Assembly: GCF_000215975.1 (NCBI RefSeq)
Contig: NC_015682.1
Span: 1,570,378 to 1,634,377 of the forward strand
Origin: Thermodesulfobacterium geofontis OPF15
GTDB taxonomy: Bacteria; Desulfobacterota; Thermodesulfobacteria; Thermodesulfobacteriales; Thermodesulfobacteriaceae
Length of the DNA: 64,000 bases
Direction: 5' to 3'
Of the stretch, positions 6,957-15,820 are shown in pieces (within the stretch, counting starts at the first letter, position 1; each line of letters starts with the position of its first letter). The position numbers were made by a program, and so were the translations under genes. Below the pieces are notes generated by a model. The model was not told where the DNA came from and did no database searches. It saw only the letters and a list, made by a program, of their open reading frames with translations.

Positions 6957-9593
6957 TCAAAATTCTCCACCAATCTGGAAATTGAAATTACTTGAGTCTT
7001 CATCAGGTTTTCTTTTTATATTATAACCCCATTCTATTCTAAGTGGTCCAAAAGGAGAAAGCCATCTTAATCCAAAACCGACGCTTTTCCTAAGGTCTGA
7101 ACTTTGAAAGCCTGTTTTTAAATCCCATACATTACCCATATCAAAGAAAACAACCCCATTTAAATTAATACTTTTCATAAGTGGAAAAATAGCTTCTGTT
7201 TGAAGATAAAACATCCTTGTTCCACCTATTTTATTTCCAGTTTCAGGATCTTTGGGAGATATATCTCCATATTTAAATCCTCTAACTGAGTTTATACCTC
7301 CAAGAAAGTATCTTTCAAAAACAGGAACTTTTTTTGCTCCTCCTTCAGTTATATAACCATAACCTAAATTTACATGACCTGTAAGCTTAAAAATAGGAAA
7401 ATAAACTTGATGTTGTCCTTCAATCTTAAAGAAATTGCTGTCTCCTCCAAGGTATTCTCCAGCATATTCAGTTTCGATCTTGTGATACCATCCCTTTGTA
7501 GGTAAAAAATATCTATTGCGAGAATCGTAGATTAAGCCTAACTGTAAGGCACTGGTAACATGTATATCCTTTGATTCAAGAATTATCTTAGCCACATTTT
7601 CAGAAAGATTTTTAAGTTTTGTATCATCATATCTATATCCCATATAAGCAGAAAGTTCAGAAGTAAAACCATATCCAAATCTTATAGAGCCTCCTATACT
7701 ATCTTTGGTAAAATCGTCATACTGTAATTCATAATTATATAAAGACCATCCCATAGAATAACGGGAATCTCTAAAATAGGGATCAAAAAAGTTTAAAATA
7801 TATCTTGTGGTTCTTGCACCTAATCTTGCAGAAAGAGTAACCCTTTGTCCTTTACCCAAAAAGTTTCTTTCTGTAATATCTCCCATTATAACAAATTTAT
7901 CATAGGAGCTATAACCACCTCCTATAGCAAAAGAACCTGTAAGCATCTCTTTTACTTTCACTTTCAAATTTACTTCCTCTTCTTTGGCTCCTTTTTCTTT
8001 ATCAATCTTTATTTCTTCAAAATACCCCAGCCTTCTTAATCTTCTTTCACTTTCTTCGATACGGGAGGCACTATATGGCCATCCTTCAGCTATTTTAAAT
8101 TCCCTTCTAATAACTTTATCCCTTGTTTTTGTATTTCCTTCAATATCTATTCTTCCTATATATACAACAGAACCTTTATCAATATCAAAAGTTATGTTTA
8201 CCAATTTGTTTTTAGAATCTTTATCGATTTTTGTGTTTACTTTAGTATAAGCATATCCGTAGTCAGAAAAAAGATGAATAAGAATTGACTCGTCTTCTTT
8301 TAAAGTTTTAAGACTGAAAATTTTTCCAGGAGAAGTTTGGATTTTTTTATAGATTTTTTCTTCAGGGAAAAGATCTTGGTTTATTTTTACTTTTCCCACT
8401 TTATATTGAGGGCCTTCTTCAATAGGAATTTTTATAATTACACCATCTGGTTCCTCTTCCACTATAGGATCTCCTACTTTTACATCTATATAACCTTTGT
8501 TTTTGTATGCTGTTTCTATTTTAGCAAGATCTCTATAAAGAAAAGCTATATTGTAAACTCCTGGTTCTGCAAGTGGTTCAGGACGAACGAAAGCCCTTAA
8601 ATATTGAGTTATTTTCTTCACAGGAGAAAAAACAGTTTTTTCTGAAATAGAAAGATAACTTTTTAAATCTTTATCAGAAAAGGCTTTATTTCCTATAAAT
8701 TGAATCTGCTTTATATATTTCTTTTCCCCCTCTTTAATATTAAAAATCAATTTTATTTGAGCTGGTGGTGCCTTTTCAGTTTCTACAGAAACTTGAGTAC
8801 CTAAATATCCTGATTGCTCATAATACATTTTTATAGTTTCTAAAGCTTTATCAAGCTCCTTAGGAGTAACTATCTGTCCTTCTTTAATCTCAACAATTTT
8901 TGAGAGATCTTCTGTTTTAATTTTTTTATTACCCCTAAAAACTATCTCTTTAACCGATGGATTTTCTTTAACTTCAAAGGTAACAATTACACCTTTGGTG
9001 CCTTCATCAATCTTTAATTCTACATTTTCAAAATATCCCATTTTATAAATGTTTTTTAAATCTTCGTTTAATTTTTTAAGATCAAAAATATCTCCTTCTT
9101 TAGTTTTTATATTAGGTAAAATGACATCCTCTCCTATTCTCAAATTCCCAGCAATTTGAATTTTTTCAATTATTTTTCTTTTTTCCAAAATACTTTTTAT
9201 CAATTTAGAAGTTTCATTTACAAGCTCTCCTATATTCTCCTTTTTTCCTGAAACATAAAAATAATAGGGTTCTTTTTTTTCAAATTGATAGAGCTTCCAC
9301 TCTATACTAAGATTATCTTTTACAGTTATTACTTTAAGTTCTGCTATTCCACTATAAACTCCTGTTTTCAAAAAACTAAAAGCCTCTTCCTGAGAAAACT
9401 TTTTTATTTCAACTTTTCCTCCCTCTTGAGATAACATTTTTTGTAAGTTTTCAAAATAGCTCTTTAAAATTTCTTCTGGCAAATAGTCTCCGTAAGTCTT
9501 AGTTGAATAAATGAGAATTTGAAAATTCTCTGCTAAAAGAGACTTAGGAAAAATAAAAAGTAGGAGAAAGAAGAAAAATCCAATTCTTCTCAA
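6957..9593 (-). CDS. bamA: Outer membrane assembly factor BamA with extra N-terminal domain
   Basis: BamA is the core of the machine that folds beta-barrel proteins into the outer membrane. Residues 1-21 are a signal peptide (hydrophobic FFFFLLLFIF). From about residue 145 to 550 come repeated POTRA domains (for example the segments around GYFENVEL and GYFEEIKI), then a barrel with the L6 hairpin motif VRGF (GGINSVRGFKYGD) and a terminal Phe (QIGGEF). At 878 residues it is longer than the usual 750-800, because about 120 residues precede the first POTRA. It lies 17 bp after lolD, grouping barrel insertion with lipoprotein export. Confidence 0.95.
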   Translation of the reverse strand: MRRIGFFFFLLLFIFPKSLLAENFQILIYSTKTYGDYLPEEILKSYFENLQKMLSQEGGKVEIKKFSQEEAFSFLKTGVYSGIAELKVITVKDNLSIEWKLYQFEKKEPYYFYVSGKKENIGELVNETSKLIKSILEKRKIIEKIQIAGNLRIGEDVILPNIKTKEGDIFDLKKLNEDLKNIYKMGYFENVELKIDEGTKGVIVTFEVKENPSVKEIVFRGNKKIKTEDLSKIVEIKEGQIVTPKELDKALETIKMYYEQSGYLGTQVSVETEKAPPAQIKLIFNIKEGEKKYIKQIQFIGNKAFSDKDLKSYLSISEKTVFSPVKKITQYLRAFVRPEPLAEPGVYNIAFLYRDLAKIETAYKNKGYIDVKVGDPIVEEEPDGVIIKIPIEEGPQYKVGKVKINQDLFPEEKIYKKIQTSPGKIFSLKTLKEDESILIHLFSDYGYAYTKVNTKIDKDSKNKLVNITFDIDKGSVVYIGRIDIEGNTKTRDKVIRREFKIAEGWPYSASRIEESERRLRRLGYFEEIKIDKEKGAKEEEVNLKVKVKEMLTGSFAIGGGYSSYDKFVIMGDITERNFLGKGQRVTLSARLGARTTRYILNFFDPYFRDSRYSMGWSLYNYELQYDDFTKDSIGGSIRFGYGFTSELSAYMGYRYDDTKLKNLSENVAKIILESKDIHVTSALQLGLIYDSRNRYFLPTKGWYHKIETEYAGEYLGGDSNFFKIEGQHQVYFPIFKLTGHVNLGYGYITEGGAKKVPVFERYFLGGINSVRGFKYGDISPKDPETGNKIGGTRMFYLQTEAIFPLMKSINLNGVVFFDMGNVWDLKTGFQSSDLRKSVGFGLRWLSPFGPLRIEWGYNIKRKPDEDSSNFNFQIGGEF

Positions 9594-9610
9594 GAGAATC
9601 CCTCTAATTT

Positions 9611-10306
9611 TTAAGTATCTTCTAATTTTACCAAAAAACCACCTTTTAGCAAAAATATTTTATCCATTTTTTTTGCAAGTTCCCAATTATGGGTAACCAT
9701 AATGATAGTAATATTTAATTCTTCATTTATCCTTAAAAAAATATCCATAACTTCTTTTGCGCTTTCTTGGTCCAAATTACCTGTTGGCTCATCTGCTAAA
9801 AGTAAGGTAGGATTTAAAAAAAGAGCTCTTGCTATAGCTACTTTCTGTCTTTCTCCTCCAGAAAGCCTAAAAGGTTTATAATATTTTTTTTCAGAAAGAT
9901 TAAGTTTTTCAAGAAGTTCATAAGCTCTTTTAAAACAGTCTTCTTTTTTCCATTGAGATATTAATCCTGGTAAAATGATATTTTCTAAAACTGTAAATTC
10001 TGGGATAAGGTAGTGAAGTTGAAAAATAAATCCTATATTTTCTTTCCTTAGTTTTAATAATGTTTCTTCATCACTATAATCTAATTTTTTTTCAAAATAA
10101 TATATTTCACCAGATGTAGGATAATCAAGGGTTCCTATTATATTTAACAGAGTCGTTTTCCCAACTCCAGAAGGACCAACAATAGCAATCTTATCTTTTT
10201 TATAAACCTTAAGATTTATCCCTTTTAATACCTCAAGCTCTCCTTGAGGATAAAAATACTTTTTTTTAACATCTTTAAGTTCTACTATAACTTTATTTTC
10301 GTTCAT
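9611..10306 (-). CDS. lolD: Lipoprotein-releasing ABC ATPase LolD
   Basis: LolD powers release of lipoproteins from the inner membrane to LolA. The 231-residue ATPase has Walker A GPSGVGKT near residue 44, the signature LSGGERQKVAIARAL near 150 and Walker B LLLADEPTG near 168, followed by the D-loop NLDQES characteristic of the LolD/MacB/FtsE group. It lies 2 bp after the lolC/E permease gene and 17 bp before bamA. The direct coupling to a LolC/E-type permease separates it from FtsE and from MacB-type exporters. Confidence 0.92.
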   Translation of the reverse strand: MNENKVIVELKDVKKKYFYPQGELEVLKGINLKVYKKDKIAIVGPSGVGKTTLLNIIGTLDYPTSGEIYYFEKKLDYSDEETLLKLRKENIGFIFQLHYLIPEFTVLENIILPGLISQWKKEDCFKRAYELLEKLNLSEKKYYKPFRLSGGERQKVAIARALFLNPTLLLADEPTGNLDQESAKEVMDIFLRINEELNITIIMVTHNWELAKKMDKIFLLKGGFLVKLEDT

Positions 10307-10308
10307 AA

Positions 10309-11538
10309 TTATCCATGCCTTAAAATTTCTGCAGGAATGATTTCACTCGCTTTTTTAGCTGGAAAGATGCATGCTAAAACACTTATAAACACTGCAACAA
10401 AGCTTATTATAAAAATATCTATAATTTTTAACTTCACAGGCATATATTCAACTGGATAAACTTCACTGGGAAGCTTAATAACAGGATAATGAGAAAGTAA
10501 TATACAAAGAGAGCTACCCAATATTAAACCTGCAATAACTCCCATTAAAGAAAGAATTAAACCGCAAAAAAAGAAAATTTTTAAAATACTTTTGGAGGAA
10601 ACACCAAGAGCCCTTAAAATAGCAATATCCATCTTTTTTTCAGAAACAAGCATAGTCATTGCTGCAATTATAGTAAAAAGAGAAACTGTAATCATAAGAG
10701 TTAAGACTACGAAAAGTCCAATTTTTTCCATTTTTAAAGCAGCAAAGAGATTTTTATTCCATTCCTGCCAATCAAATATAGTTATACCAAAACCAAGATG
10801 GGAAAGGATACCCTTTTTAAATTCGTTCGATTTGAAAGGATCTTTAAGTTTTATTTCTAAGGCATAATTATTAGGTTTAAATTTTTGAGAAAATAATTTA
10901 AAAGAAGTAAAGACAAGATTTAGATCATAATCATAAACACCAGTTTCAAAAGTTCCTGCCACTATAAAGGTAGTTATTTTAGGAAAAAATCCAAAGGGTG
11001 TATAGAAACCTTCTATACTTATAAATCTTATTTTTTCTCCTAAACTAAGCCCAAGTCTTTCTCTCAGTTTTTCACCTATTATTATTGGTAAGGCTTCTCC
11101 GTTATTATCAAAATAAGTCTTTTCAATTTGGAATTTTTTAAACCCTCTTTCTTTTTTCAAATTCTCTAAATTTGTAGCTTTTAAAATGATTCCCACAGGA
11201 GTTCCTGAAAAAATTATTAAACCTTGCAAAGTTGATGTTTCTTGAATACTAATAATTTCTTTAGAAGGTATTTCCTTTTTAATAATTTCTAAAAGTCTTT
11301 CTCTTGCTTCAGGATTTCTAAAAGTTATGCTTATATGAGGATTTAGGCTCAAAATTTTTTCTGAGAGAGCCTCTTTAAAACCTGTCATAACAGAATTAAC
11401 CACTGTTAAAGCTCCTACACTTAAAGCAACTCCAATAATAGAAATAATAGAAATGATACCAGTCAATCTTTCTCTTTTTGGAGAAAAAACGTATTTTAAA
11501 GCTATCCAAAATTCCCAATTTAATCTAAAAAATCTCAT
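10309..11538 (-). CDS. lolE: Lipoprotein-releasing permease LolC/LolE family
   Basis: The 409-residue inner-membrane protein has the FtsX/MacB permease plan: one N-terminal transmembrane helix (around residues 27-50, GIISIISIIGVALSVGALTVV), a large periplasmic domain (50-270), and three C-terminal helices (about 275-400). The start FWIALKYVFSPKRER and the MTGFKEAL segment after TM1 are typical of LolC/E. Only one permease gene is present, so the complex may be a homodimer, as proposed for bacteria with a single LolF-type protein. It sits between lysS (2 bp) and lolD (2 bp). Confidence 0.92.
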   Translation of the reverse strand: MRFFRLNWEFWIALKYVFSPKRERLTGIISIISIIGVALSVGALTVVNSVMTGFKEALSEKILSLNPHISITFRNPEARERLLEIIKKEIPSKEIISIQETSTLQGLIIFSGTPVGIILKATNLENLKKERGFKKFQIEKTYFDNNGEALPIIIGEKLRERLGLSLGEKIRFISIEGFYTPFGFFPKITTFIVAGTFETGVYDYDLNLVFTSFKLFSQKFKPNNYALEIKLKDPFKSNEFKKGILSHLGFGITIFDWQEWNKNLFAALKMEKIGLFVVLTLMITVSLFTIIAAMTMLVSEKKMDIAILRALGVSSKSILKIFFFCGLILSLMGVIAGLILGSSLCILLSHYPVIKLPSEVYPVEYMPVKLKIIDIFIISFVAVFISVLACIFPAKKASEIIPAEILRHG

Positions 11539-11540
11539 AT

Positions 11541-13034
11541 TTATAAATCTTCTTTTTTTCTTAAATGAGGAAACAAGATAATTTCTCTAATAGATGGACT
11601 ATCTGTAAAAATCATAACTACCCTATCAATTCCTATTCCTTCTCCTGCACAAGGAGGCATACCATATTCTAGAGCCCTTAAGAAATCTTCATCTATTTCC
11701 GGAGGTATTTCTTCATCTATTTCTCTTAATTTAAGTTGTTCTTCAAAACGTTTTCTCTGATCTCTTGGATCATTTAATTCGGAAAAGGCATTAGCAATTT
11801 CCTTCCCACCCATATAAAATTCAAATCTATCTGCAAACCTTGGATCTTCGTCATTTCTTCTTGCAAGTGGAGAAACTTCTACAGGATATTTTATTACAAA
11901 GGTAGGTTGAATGAGCTTAGGTTCAACAAGTTCTTCAAAAAGTTTAGTCCACCATTTACCAATACGGGGATCTTTTAAATTAAGCTCGATCCCCTTTTCT
12001 TTAGCAAAATTGAAAAGTTTTTCTCTGTCATTTAAAATTTCTTCAGGTATTCCTCCTAACTCAGTTAAAGCTTTTAAAAATTCTATTCTTTTCCAAGGAG
12101 GAGTAAGATCAATTTCATTACCCTGATAGGTTATTACTGGAGTTCCTTTTATTTCCAATGCAAGACCGTAAAACAGTTCTTCTGTTCTTTTCATAAGATC
12201 TTCATAGGTAGCGTAGGCTTCATAAAATTCAAGCATAGTAAATTCTGGATTGTGTTTGCTTGAAACCCCTTCATTTCTGAAATTTCTATTTAATTCAAAA
12301 ACCCTTTCAAATCCCCCTACAAGGAGTCTTTTTAAATAAAGTTCAGGAGCAATTCTCAAATAAAGATTCATATCTAAGGCATTATGATAAGTCACAAAAG
12401 GTTTTGCAGTTGCACCTCCTACAATAGGATGCATCATAGGAGTTTCTACTTCTAAAAAACCTTCAGAAATAAAATAATCTCTTATATATTGGATAATTTG
12501 GGTTCTCATCCTAAAAATTTCTCTTACCCTTTGATTCATTATTAGGTCTAAATATCTCATTCTATATCTTAGTTCTGTATCTCTTAATCCATGATATTTT
12601 TCAGGAAGGGGTCTTAAGGCTTTGGTAAGAAGTTTTAAAAATTTAACCAAGATGGTTATTTCACCTGTTTTGGTTTTAATAAGTTTGCCTTTAACTCCTA
12701 TAATATCTCCTATATCTATAAATTTTTTGAAGAAATTAAAATCTTCCTCTGGTAACTCAGATTTAGCTATCAAAATCTGGATTTTGTCTGTCTCATCTTG
12801 AATATGAGAAAAAATAATTTTCCCCATTTCTCTTTTACTCATAACCCTACCAGCTAAGGAAAATTCAGCTTCTCTTTTTTCAAGTTCCTCTGGAGGCATA
12901 TCTTTATAAATTTCTTTTAAATATTTAGCTTTATCTTGAGGACGAAAATCATTAGGATAACTTTTTATTCCCATTTTTTCTATAGCAGAAAGCTTCTCAT
13001 ATCTTACCTTTATAATTTGGTGTTCCTCTGTCAT
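11541..13034 (-). CDS. lysS: Lysyl-tRNA synthetase, class II
   Basis: LysS charges tRNA-Lys in the cytoplasm. About 497 residues: an N-terminal OB-fold anticodon-binding domain (about 50-150, with AGRVMSKREMGKIIFSHIQD) and a class II catalytic core with motif 2 (FRNEGVSSKHNPEFTMLEFYEAY) and motif 3 near the C-terminus (GIGIDRVVMIFTDSPSIREIILFP). I place the start at the ATG at 13034, 6 bases after a GGAGGA ribosome site; an in-frame TTG just upstream is less likely. It is the first gene of a lysS-lolE-lolD-bamA run with 2-17 bp gaps, a pairing of lysS and lolC/E seen in other bacteria. Confidence 0.97.
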   Translation of the reverse strand: MTEEHQIIKVRYEKLSAIEKMGIKSYPNDFRPQDKAKYLKEIYKDMPPEELEKREAEFSLAGRVMSKREMGKIIFSHIQDETDKIQILIAKSELPEEDFNFFKKFIDIGDIIGVKGKLIKTKTGEITILVKFLKLLTKALRPLPEKYHGLRDTELRYRMRYLDLIMNQRVREIFRMRTQIIQYIRDYFISEGFLEVETPMMHPIVGGATAKPFVTYHNALDMNLYLRIAPELYLKRLLVGGFERVFELNRNFRNEGVSSKHNPEFTMLEFYEAYATYEDLMKRTEELFYGLALEIKGTPVITYQGNEIDLTPPWKRIEFLKALTELGGIPEEILNDREKLFNFAKEKGIELNLKDPRIGKWWTKLFEELVEPKLIQPTFVIKYPVEVSPLARRNDEDPRFADRFEFYMGGKEIANAFSELNDPRDQRKRFEEQLKLREIDEEIPPEIDEDFLRALEYGMPPCAGEGIGIDRVVMIFTDSPSIREIILFPHLRKKEDL

Positions 13035-13098
13035 CAATTCTCCTCCTGAATAAAAAATTTCTTTCCTATTTTATTACGAAAATACCTTTTTCCAACTC

Positions 13099-14001
13099 TT
13101 AATCTTCTTTTGCTCTTGGGTGAGCTTGAAGATAGGTTTTGAGAAGATATTCATAATTTACTTTTGTATAAACTTCTGTGGTAGTAAGAGATGAGTGTCC
13201 AAGCATTTCTTGAATACTTCTTAAATCTACCCCTGCATTTAAGAGATGGGTAGCAAAGGCATGTCTTAAAATATGAGGATGTAAATAGGTTAATCCCCTT
13301 TTTTTACTTCTTTTTTTAACAATATATCTTATACCCCTTTCAGTTAACTTTTCCCCCTTAAAATTTAAAAAAACATAGGGACTTTTCTTTTTTAATTTCG
13401 TTAATAAAAACTCTCTTATTTTTAGATATTCTCTTAAGGCTTTAAAAGCTTTTTTACCAAAAGGAACAATTCTTTCTTTTTTTCCTTTCCCTAAAACTCT
13501 TATAATCTGTAATCCAAAATTAATTTGATCTATAGTTAAATTAGCTATTTCACTAACTCTTAAACCACATCCATAAGCAACTTCTAAAAGTGCTCTATCT
13601 CTAATATCTAAAAACTCTTCATTACTTCCTAAACTATCTATAAAACTATTAATCTCCTCTTCTGTAGGAATTAAAGGTAACTTTTTTGATACTTTTGGAT
13701 TTGACAAATAGCTAAATAAACTTTTTTTAATCTTTTTCTGTTTTAACAAGTATTTTAAAAAACTCCGAATACTGCTTAGTTTTCTTGCTATGGTGGTTGC
13801 CTCTTTTTTCTCTTTCTTTAAAAAAAGTAAATATAGCCTAATATGAAAAGGTTCTAAAGATTCTAAGGAATTGATATTCTGATTCTTTAAAAATTCTAAA
13901 AACCCTTCTAAATCTTTTTTATAGCTCCTTATGGTATTAAAGGAGTAGTTTTTTTCAAAGGTGAGATAATCTAAGAACTCTTTTAGATATTTTTCAATCA
14001 C
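13099..14001 (-). CDS. xerD: Tyrosine recombinase XerC/XerD family
   Basis: Xer recombinases resolve chromosome dimers at dif sites. The 300-residue protein has an N-terminal SAM-like core-binding domain (about 1-90) and a catalytic domain with the Arg in GCGLRVSEIANL near residue 147, HILRHAFATHLL near 243, the second His in LGHSS and the nucleophilic Tyr in TTEVYTKVNYE near 277. The gene starts at GTG and overlaps the upstream kinase stop by 4 bp (GTGA). Nothing nearby suggests an integrative element, so a housekeeping Xer is the simplest reading; XerC and XerD cannot be separated by eye. Confidence 0.88.
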   Translation of the reverse strand: MIEKYLKEFLDYLTFEKNYSFNTIRSYKKDLEGFLEFLKNQNINSLESLEPFHIRLYLLFLKKEKKEATTIARKLSSIRSFLKYLLKQKKIKKSLFSYLSNPKVSKKLPLIPTEEEINSFIDSLGSNEEFLDIRDRALLEVAYGCGLRVSEIANLTIDQINFGLQIIRVLGKGKKERIVPFGKKAFKALREYLKIREFLLTKLKKKSPYVFLNFKGEKLTERGIRYIVKKRSKKRGLTYLHPHILRHAFATHLLNAGVDLRSIQEMLGHSSLTTTEVYTKVNYEYLLKTYLQAHPRAKED

Positions 14002-15749
14002 TGCAAAAGTTCTTTTATTTTTAAAAATAAATCATTTATGGTAAAGGGTTTTAATATTACCCTATTACTTGGAAGCTCTGCTAATCCAAATATATCACCT
14101 GTTAGAAAAATTACATCTATATTGGGAAATTTTTGCTTCAAAATCTGATATAATTCCCCTCCCTTAATATCAGGAAGATGAAAATCACTTATTAATAAAT
14201 CTGCTTTCTCAATCCTTTCAAGATTTTCTTTAACCTCCTTACCAGAAGAAAAGGCATAAACCTTATATCCTTCTTTCTCAAGAATCTCTTTCAAATTTTT
14301 TCTTATTTCCTCTTCATCTTCCACCAATATTATGTAAGTCTCTTCAGGTTTTTTTCTTTCCTTTTCTATTTTTTTAACTTCCATTAAAGGAACATATACT
14401 TTGAAAACAGTTCCTTTACCTACTTCGCTTTCTACTTCTATCTTTCCTCCAATATTATTTATATGACTTTTTACTAAAAACAAACCCAAACCACTGCTTT
14501 TTTCTTTAGTAGTAAAGAAGGGTTGAAAAATTTTATTAATATATTCTTCAGGGATCCCGCATCCTGTATCTTTTATAAAGATAAGAAGATACTTCTCTCC
14601 ATTTTCTATTTTAGTTCTAAATATAAGGGAAATGGTTCCTTCTCCTTCTATAGCATCTTTGGCATTACTTATAAAATTAAGGAATATATATCTCCAAAAA
14701 GATTCATCTCCAGGAACCCAAGCTGAAGAGAGGTAATTAAAATCAAGTTGAATAAAAATATGAGATCCAGCTATAAGCTGGAAGAGTTCTAAGTTGTTTT
14801 TCATAAATCCTATAATTTCTGTTCTTTTCTTTTCTATTTCTCTAAATTCTTTAGTGTAATCCAAGAGTAATTTATTTAAATCTATCCAAGAAGATAAAGT
14901 CTTTTCTGTTAAATTGAGATATTTTCTTATTTTTTGGGGATTATTTATATTTTCTTTTATATCTTTAAGATACTCTCCTACTTGCTGTAATATATTATTA
15001 AAATCGTGAACCATACTTCTTAAGAAACTTCCAAAACTCTGAGTTTTATGGATACTATCTAATCTTTGCCTAAGATCTAAAAATTCTGTGATATCCATAC
15101 CTGATACAATTAAGATTTTTTCTTTATCTATATCATCTATAGCAAAGCATTTTCCCAAATAGGTTTTACTTTTTCCCTCTCTATTTACAAGATTTATCAA
15201 AATTTCCTCCTCTTTGTCTTCTACTAACACTTCATTAAAGGTCTTTTCTATATTAAATCTTTCTTCCGGAGATACTATAAGTTCTGCAAAAGTTTTATCA
15301 AATAGTTCCTGTTTTGTATAACCAAGATTTTTTTCGGAAAAACTATTTAGATACTTTATTTTTCCTTTTTTAATAAAAATGATCAAAAATGGAAGGTTTT
15401 CCAAAACTCTGAAATAAGAATTTTTATAATAAGATTCTTCATCCATATCTCTAACAAGAATAATAATTTTATCTTCAGAAAAATAGCTGTATTCAATAAA
15501 ATACAATTTTTTACCAAGAGAAAGAGTTAATTTAACTTCTGGCTTTTCAGGAGTTAAGTGTTTTTTTACACAACTTGCACAAGGATCTGAATATTGATAA
15601 AACAGAGAATAACAAGTAATAGGGGAACTTAAATCTAAATTAAAAATTTCTTTAGCTTTCTTATTAGCATAAATTATATAGTAATTTTTATCAACAATTA
15701 GCACACCTGTATCTAATTTATTTAATATTTCATCAAATCTTATTTCCAT
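13998..15749 (-). CDS. PAS-containing hybrid histidine kinase with C-terminal receiver
   Basis: This 583-residue signalling protein has two PAS domains (about residues 8-100 and 112-225), a dimerisation/phosphoacceptor helix with His248 in MVHDFNN, an HATPase domain (about 330-455; N-box NFISNAKDAIEG, G1 DTGCGIPEE, G2 SSGLGLFLVK) and a receiver domain (about 470-583; acidic VEDEEE, phosphoacceptor in LLISDFHLPDI). There is no transmembrane segment, so it senses in the cytoplasm. The first PAS has Cys46, Cys57 and Cys60 (DPCASC), a possible redox or metal site. No dedicated output regulator is adjacent. An ACGGAGG ribosome site precedes the ATG. Confidence 0.88.
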   Translation of the reverse strand: MEIRFDEILNKLDTGVLIVDKNYYIIYANKKAKEIFNLDLSSPITCYSLFYQYSDPCASCVKKHLTPEKPEVKLTLSLGKKLYFIEYSYFSEDKIIILVRDMDEESYYKNSYFRVLENLPFLIIFIKKGKIKYLNSFSEKNLGYTKQELFDKTFAELIVSPEERFNIEKTFNEVLVEDKEEEILINLVNREGKSKTYLGKCFAIDDIDKEKILIVSGMDITEFLDLRQRLDSIHKTQSFGSFLRSMVHDFNNILQQVGEYLKDIKENINNPQKIRKYLNLTEKTLSSWIDLNKLLLDYTKEFREIEKKRTEIIGFMKNNLELFQLIAGSHIFIQLDFNYLSSAWVPGDESFWRYIFLNFISNAKDAIEGEGTISLIFRTKIENGEKYLLIFIKDTGCGIPEEYINKIFQPFFTTKEKSSGLGLFLVKSHINNIGGKIEVESEVGKGTVFKVYVPLMEVKKIEKERKKPEETYIILVEDEEEIRKNLKEILEKEGYKVYAFSSGKEVKENLERIEKADLLISDFHLPDIKGGELYQILKQKFPNIDVIFLTGDIFGLAELPSNRVILKPFTINDLFLKIKELLQ

Positions 15750-15820
15750 AAAGCAATAACCTCCGTGTCATATATATCTATCGAACAAATGAGTAAAAAG
15801 TTTAAAAAAATTTTTTTATT

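Noticed and set aside
7845..8600. Open plus-strand frames inside bamA
   Set aside because: They lie antisense to a long, well-supported bamA and have low-complexity Phe/Ser/Tyr-rich translations, as expected of shadows in AT-rich DNA.
13099..14001. Xer recombinase as a sign of an integrated element
   Set aside because: The flanks are ordinary chromosomal genes with no att-like repeats or phage genes; a housekeeping Xer is simpler.
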